NCBI RefSeq assembly: GCF_013409255.1 | Contig: NZ_JACCAS010000002.1 | Location: 2,088,001 to 2,152,000, forward strand | Direction: 5' to 3' | Length of the DNA stretch: 64,000 nucleotides | Source: Paraburkholderia bryophila | GTDB lineage: Bacteria > Pseudomonadota > Gammaproteobacteria > Burkholderiales > Burkholderiaceae | In this document: positions 60,266 through 64,000 of the stretch, in pieces | Layout of the letters: every line of letters begins with the position of its first letter | How positions within the stretch are numbered: position 1 is the stretch's first letter | Notes under the pieces: model-generated | Told to the model about the DNA's origin: nothing | Seen by the model: only the letters and a program-made list of their open reading frames with translations | Database searches by the model: none | Position numbers and translations under genes: made by a program

Positions 60266-61561
60266 ATGGCCGCAACTCAGACCGCAATCGCAGGCGACGA
60301 AGTGTCCGCCCTTTATGACCGGCTCAACTGGCGGCTGCTGCCGTTTCTGCTGGTCTGCTATCTGTTCGCTTATCTGGATCGCGTGAACGTCGGCTTCGCG
60401 AAGTTGCAGATGCAAAGCGACCTCGGTTTTTCCGACGCCGCCTACGGTGTCGGCGCCGGCATTTTCTTTCTCGGCTACGTGCTGTTCGAGTTGCCGAGCA
60501 ACCTGATGCTGCCGAAGATCGGTGCGCGTAAAACGTTTTTCCGCATCCTCGTGCTATGGGGCATTACGTCGGCCTGCATGCTGTTCGTTCGCAACGTGCC
60601 GATGTTCTACGGCATGCGCTTTCTGCTCGGCATTTTCGAAGCCGGTTTCGCGCCGGGCATGATCTTCTATCTATCGCGCTGGTACGGTCCGACGCGTATG
60701 GCGCGGGCGATCGCGATTGTGTTTCTGGCCGGGCCGATCGGCGGGATTGTCGGCGGCCCTTTGTCGGCCTGGCTGATGACGCGCCTCGCCGGCACCGCCG
60801 GTCTGGCCGGCTGGCAGTGGATGTTCCTCGCCGAAGGCTTGCCCTGCATCGTGATGGGCGTGCTGACGCTGTTCGTGCTGTCGGACCGGCCCGCCGACGC
60901 CAGTTGGCTGAGCGACGACGAGAAGCGTCTGCTCGCGGCCGAACTGGGCCCGGTCCCGGAGGGCCGTCATTCGTTCAGGGACGTAGCGCGCAACCCGAAG
61001 ATCTATCTGCTCGCTTGTGCCTATTTCTGCATCATCGCGTCGATCTATGCGATGAGCTTCTGGCTGCCCACCATCGTCAAATCGCAAGGTGTGGACGACA
61101 CCATCCGGCTCGGCTGGTACGCGGCGATTCCTTATATCGGCGCTGCGTTCGGCATGGTCTATATCGGCCGTCGCTCGGATGCGCGCGGCGAACGGCGCTA
61201 TCACAGTTCGGTGCCGGCGCTGCTCGCGGCGTTGTTGTTGTGTGCGGTGGTGCTCAGCGACGGCCATCTGTTCGTCACGCTCGCGCTGCTGACACTTGCC
61301 ACGGCCTCGCTCTGGATGGCCTATACCGTGTTCTGGGCGGTCCCGTCCGAACACATCAAAGGCGATGCAGCCGCAGGCGGTATTGCGCTGATCAATACGA
61401 TCGGCCTGTCCGGTGGATTCTGGGGGCCGGCCATTATCGGCTGGGCCAAGACGGCGACCGGCAATCTGCATCTCGGTCTGTTGATCGTGGCGGCGCTGGC
61501 TTTGTGCGGTGCAGGGTTGTTGTATGGGTTGTTGGCCGTTAAGCGGTCACTGTCGACGTGA
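60266..61561 (+). CDS. MFS transporter, ACS family (phthalate/tartrate-like)
   Basis: A 431-aa 12-helix permease with LLPFLLVCYLFAYLDRVNVGFA and LGFSDAAYGVGAGIFFLGYV typical of the phthalate/tartrate branch of ACS transporters. GGAGACTGG precedes the ATG. It forms a short plus-strand unit with the creatininase-family gene 88 nt downstream and opposes the LysR gene. It probably imports an acidic organic compound. Confidence 0.92.
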   Translation: MAATQTAIAGDEVSALYDRLNWRLLPFLLVCYLFAYLDRVNVGFAKLQMQSDLGFSDAAYGVGAGIFFLGYVLFELPSNLMLPKIGARKTFFRILVLWGITSACMLFVRNVPMFYGMRFLLGIFEAGFAPGMIFYLSRWYGPTRMARAIAIVFLAGPIGGIVGGPLSAWLMTRLAGTAGLAGWQWMFLAEGLPCIVMGVLTLFVLSDRPADASWLSDDEKRLLAAELGPVPEGRHSFRDVARNPKIYLLACAYFCIIASIYAMSFWLPTIVKSQGVDDTIRLGWYAAIPYIGAAFGMVYIGRRSDARGERRYHSSVPALLAALLLCAVVLSDGHLFVTLALLTLATASLWMAYTVFWAVPSEHIKGDAAAGGIALINTIGLSGGFWGPAIIGWAKTATGNLHLGLLIVAALALCGAGLLYGLLAVKRSLST

Positions 61562-61649
61562 TTCCATGCGCAGGCGCGAACCGCGCCGATAAATCAAGCA
61601 ACTCAACATACCGTGTTCCACCCGGAAACGGCGAAGTGGAGAACCTCAA

Positions 61650-62399
61650 ATGCTTTTACATCTGTCGACCTGGGCCGAAGTCGGCCAATACCTGACACGC
61701 AGCCGCTCGATCGTCGTGCCGATCGGCTCGAACGAACAACACGGTCCCACCGGCCTGCTGGGCACCGACTGGTTGTGCCCGCAAATCATCGCGTACGAAG
61801 CCGAGAAACGCGCCGACCTGCTGATCGCGCCGACCTTCAACATCGGCATGGCGCAGCATCACCTCGCGTTCGCGGGCACCATTTCGCTGCGACCGTCGAC
61901 CTTCATCGCCGCCATTGGCGACTGGACCCGATCGCTCGCGCTGCACGGCTTCGAGAAAATCCTTTTCCTGAACGGTCATGGCGGCAACATCGCGTCGATC
62001 GAAGCCGCATTCTCCGAGCTATATGCCGAGGCCAGTTTCGCGCGGCGACGCGCGGGCTTCGCGCTGAAGCTGTGCAACTGGTGGGACCTCGAAGGCGTCG
62101 GCGAACTGGCGCGCGAGCAGTTCCCGACCGGCCACGGCGCGCACGCCACGCCGTCCGAGATCGCGATTACGCAATGGGCGCTGCCCGAGTCGATCAAGCA
62201 CGCGGCCTACAGTCCGCAGATCGCACCGTCGGGACCGATTCGCGAAGCACTCGATTTTCGCGCGCGCTTTGCCGATGGGCGGATGGGCTCCGATCCGGCT
62301 CAGGCGTCTCAGGAGCGGGGCGGCGCGCTGGTCGAACTGGCCGCGCAGAGCCTGATCCGCGAGATGGAGGCGTTCAGTCGCGAGAGCGTGCCGGACTGA
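61650..62399 (+). CDS. Creatininase-family amidohydrolase
   Basis: A 249-aa metallohydrolase. Metal-binding motifs are PIGSNEQHGPTGLLGTDW (Glu/His/Asp, about 25-42), FLNGHGGN near 109-116 and a later Glu in TPSEIAITQWA. The family includes creatininase and various amide hydrolases, so the substrate may be a cyclic amide, a lactam or another compound imported by the adjacent carrier. ATG 61650 begins the conserved start, with GTGGAGAAC upstream. Confidence 0.85.
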   Translation: MLLHLSTWAEVGQYLTRSRSIVVPIGSNEQHGPTGLLGTDWLCPQIIAYEAEKRADLLIAPTFNIGMAQHHLAFAGTISLRPSTFIAAIGDWTRSLALHGFEKILFLNGHGGNIASIEAAFSELYAEASFARRRAGFALKLCNWWDLEGVGELAREQFPTGHGAHATPSEIAITQWALPESIKHAAYSPQIAPSGPIREALDFRARFADGRMGSDPAQASQERGGALVELAAQSLIREMEAFSRESVPD

Positions 62400-62598
62400 A
62401 AAACCGCGCGGCGTTGCCGTGGGTTTGTATCGCACTGTATCGGCAGCGTCGTACGGTACATAAGGATTCACCAGGGCTCTTTCCCGACATAAGCGGGATA
62501 CGTCCGCGGCGTCTAATGCTTTCAAGGGTTCAAGGCCAGTTCGTTTTTTCACCAACGAATGGGCTTTTCAAAGCGCAACTACATTAGGGGAGTTAGCC

Positions 62599-63630
62599 AT
62601 GTCGGATCAGATCAATATGCGGCGCCGTCGTTTGCTCGGCACGACGGTTGCCGGGCTCAGCTTGCTGGAACTGGGCCTGAGCGGAATCGCCAACGCGCAG
62701 TCCAACGGTGCGTCGGCGGGGTCCCGCCTCGTGTCGTTCGACAACCTGAAGCAGGTCAATATCGGCACGCTTAGCATGGGTTACGCGGAAGCCGGTCCGC
62801 ATCATGGTCCGGTGGTGATTCTTCTGCACGGCTGGCCTTACGACATCTACAGTTTCGCTGAAGTCACGCCGTTGCTCGCGGCGGCCGGCTATCGCGTCAT
62901 CGTGCCGTATCTGCGCGGCTACGGCACCACGCGGTTTCTGTCTGCGGATACGCCGCGCAACGGGCAGCAGGCGGTGGTCGCTGTGGACATCATCGCGCTG
63001 ATGGATGCGTTGAAGATCGACAAGGCGATTTTCGGCGGCTTCGACTGGGGCGCGCGGACGGTGAACATCATTGCGGCGCTGTGGCCGGAGCGATGCAAGG
63101 CGATGGTGTCGGTGAGCGGCTATCTGATCGGCAGCCAGGAAGCGAATCGCACGCCGTTGCCGCCGAAAGCGGAACTCGCGTGGTGGTATCAGTTCTATTT
63201 CGCCACGGAACGCGGCTATGCGGGTTACGAAGCGAACCGCCACGACTTCAACAAACTGATCTGGCACACGGCCTCGCCCAAATGGAATTTCGACGACGCG
63301 ACGTTCGATCGTTCGGCCGAGTCGTTCAACAATCCGGACCATGTCGCGGTGGTGATTCACAACTATCGCTGGCGTTTGGGGCTGGTCAAGGGCGAGCCGC
63401 AATACGACGAGCTGGAAAAGCGTCTGGCCACGGCGCCGACTATTTCCGTGCCGACCATCACCATGGAAGGCGACGCCAACGGGGCGCCGCATCCCGATCC
63501 AGCCGCGTACGCGAAGAAGTTCACCGGCAAGTACGCGCATCGCAACATTGGCGGCGGTATCGGCCATAACCTGCCGCAGGAAGCGCCGAAAGCGTTCGCC
63601 GATGCGGTGATCGACGTTGCCCATCTTTAA
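62599..63630 (+). CDS. Exported alpha/beta hydrolase, epoxide hydrolase/haloalkane dehalogenase type
   Basis: A 343-aa protein with an apparent twin-arginine signal (MRRRRLLGTTVAGLSLLELG) ending near NAQS (about 35). Catalytic features are HGWP (77-80), nucleophile D149 in GGFDWGART, and a C-terminal His in GGGIGHNLPQEAP. The Asp nucleophile fits epoxide hydrolase or haloalkane dehalogenase; the tyrosine and tryptophan set needed to separate these was not assigned. AGGGGAGTTAGCC precedes the ATG. Confidence 0.86.
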   Translation: MSDQINMRRRRLLGTTVAGLSLLELGLSGIANAQSNGASAGSRLVSFDNLKQVNIGTLSMGYAEAGPHHGPVVILLHGWPYDIYSFAEVTPLLAAAGYRVIVPYLRGYGTTRFLSADTPRNGQQAVVAVDIIALMDALKIDKAIFGGFDWGARTVNIIAALWPERCKAMVSVSGYLIGSQEANRTPLPPKAELAWWYQFYFATERGYAGYEANRHDFNKLIWHTASPKWNFDDATFDRSAESFNNPDHVAVVIHNYRWRLGLVKGEPQYDELEKRLATAPTISVPTITMEGDANGAPHPDPAAYAKKFTGKYAHRNIGGGIGHNLPQEAPKAFADAVIDVAHL

Positions 63631-63646
63631 GCGGACGCGAATACGG

Positions 63647-63670
63647 TGAGCGACTCGGACGAGTCGCTCA
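63647..63670 (+). other. Perfect 10-bp hairpin after the hydrolase gene
   Basis: TGAGCGACTC and GAGTCGCTCA flank a 4-nt loop 17 nt after the stop. An A-run follows instead of T, so it is not a classic plus-strand terminator, but it may help end or protect the transcript. Confidence 0.5.
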
Positions 63671-63671
63671 T

Positions 63672-63713
63672 AAAAAACGGGCCGCAGCGATAGTTTTATC
63701 GCTGCGGCCCGTT
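63672..63713 (-). terminator. Rho-independent terminator of the redoxin gene
   Basis: A perfect 17-bp stem (63676-63692 with 63697-63713) closes a GTTT loop. On the minus strand it runs straight into TTTTTT. It lies 15 nt after the redoxin stop codon. Confidence 0.95.
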
Positions 63714-63727
63714 CGACCATTTGCGCG

Positions 63728-64000
63728 TTAGTCTTTCTGCGCAAGCAGTGCCTGAATGGCTGCCTCGGTCTTGGCGTAGTCGCCTTCGCCGAAGTGCGTG
63801 TAGACCACCTGGCCTTTCTTGTCGATCAGATAGAACGCGGGCCAGTACTGGTTGTTGTAAGCGCTCCACGTTGCATACTGGTTGTCCTGCGCGACCGGAT
63901 AGGTAATGCCGAAACGCTTGATGGCGGTCTTGACGTTATCCGTATCGCGCTCGAACGGGTACTCGGGGGTGTGGACCCCGATTACCGTGAGTCCCTGATC
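63728..64000 (-). CDS. Thioredoxin-fold/redoxin protein (partial, C-terminal part)
   Basis: The last 90 codons of a minus-strand gene run off the right edge. The sequence (GVHTPEYPFERDTDNVKTAI, ITYPVAQDNQYATWSAYNN, WPAFYLIDKKGQVVY) matches the C-terminal half of TlpA/DipZ-like redoxins, including the cis-Pro in YWPAFYLID and the long Asn/Tyr loop. The CXXC pair would lie further upstream and is not visible. It may be a periplasmic thiol-disulfide protein. Confidence 0.85.
   Translation of the reverse strand, partial: DQGLTVIGVHTPEYPFERDTDNVKTAIKRFGITYPVAQDNQYATWSAYNNQYWPAFYLIDKKGQVVYTHFGEGDYAKTEAAIQALLAQKD

Noticed and set aside
1..64000. CRISPR arrays, transposases, insertion sequences, rRNA genes
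   Set aside because: None was seen. The only short tandem repeat noted is the 24-bp pair at 19561-19608, and the only RNA gene is tRNA-Sec.

Overview
The window looks like chromosomal DNA of a Burkholderiaceae beta-proteobacterium, most likely Paraburkholderia. The evidence is strongly GC-biased codon third positions, several Gram-negative porins with Burkholderia-style signal peptides, a DUF4148 protein typical of the family, and dense catabolic and LysR/AraC gene content. There are no rRNA genes, CRISPR arrays or intact mobile elements. The only tRNA is selenocysteine tRNA.

Region 1 (1-5311) is a selenium block: the end of a formate dehydrogenase operon (tail of the upstream gene, the gamma subunit cytochrome b, then fdhE), selA and selB overlapping by 4 nt, and selC (tRNA-Sec). 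Region 2 (5312-7014) lies directly after selC. It holds a heavily decayed DUF1016/YhcG-type nuclease pseudogene and one small hypothetical gene, as expected of a scar at a known tRNA integration hotspot.

Region 3 (7015-25990) is the most interesting part. It is a roughly 19-kb catabolic regulon for an aromatic acid, apparently controlled by the AraC-family regulator at 23731. It contains a porin; a ten-gene plus-strand operon (two 4,5-dihydroxyphthalate-decarboxylase-like proteins, LigJ-like and LigI-like amidohydrolases, an MFS carrier, a LigB-type extradiol dioxygenase, an HpcH/HpaI aldolase, a ThDP decarboxylase-like enzyme and an exported TolB-like beta-propeller); a minus-strand operon (outer-membrane channel, 2-oxoglutarate-semialdehyde-type dehydrogenase, second MFS carrier); and an exported lactonase-like lipoprotein. 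Five copies of a 35-bp element precede these units. Each is built as two GTGC-type half-sites 21 bp apart, and four have a -10-like hexamer at the same distance downstream. No database was searched; the regulon is read from the sequence.

Region 4 (26135-38879) groups D-serine dehydratase and its divergent GcvA/DsdC-like regulator, a polar amino-acid ABC importer, a VanX-type D-Ala-D-Ala dipeptidase, a HisC/CobC-type aminotransferase, a histidine ammonia-lyase, a beta-lactamase-fold lipoprotein, a porin and an AraC regulator. It resembles a scavenging unit for D-amino acids or peptidoglycan fragments plus histidine. Region 5 (38898-41387) has an exported FAD oxidase and two hypothetical genes. 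Region 6 (41421-46017) is a LysR regulator divergent from a PLP C-S lyase with a cystine-type ABC importer.

Region 7 (46106-56898) is a mixed set of regulators and redox/detoxification genes: TetR, SDR, a DsbA-fold isomerase, a beta-hydroxyacid dehydrogenase, a tandem pair of type II haloacid dehalogenases, Lrp with a dehydrogenase remnant, a three-domain flavin/iron-sulfur oxidoreductase, GST, LysR and Ohr. Region 8 (56978-64000) holds a DUF4148 protein, two exported alpha/beta-hydrolases of the epoxide-hydrolase type flanking a LysR/MFS/creatininase unit, and a partial redoxin gene at the right edge.
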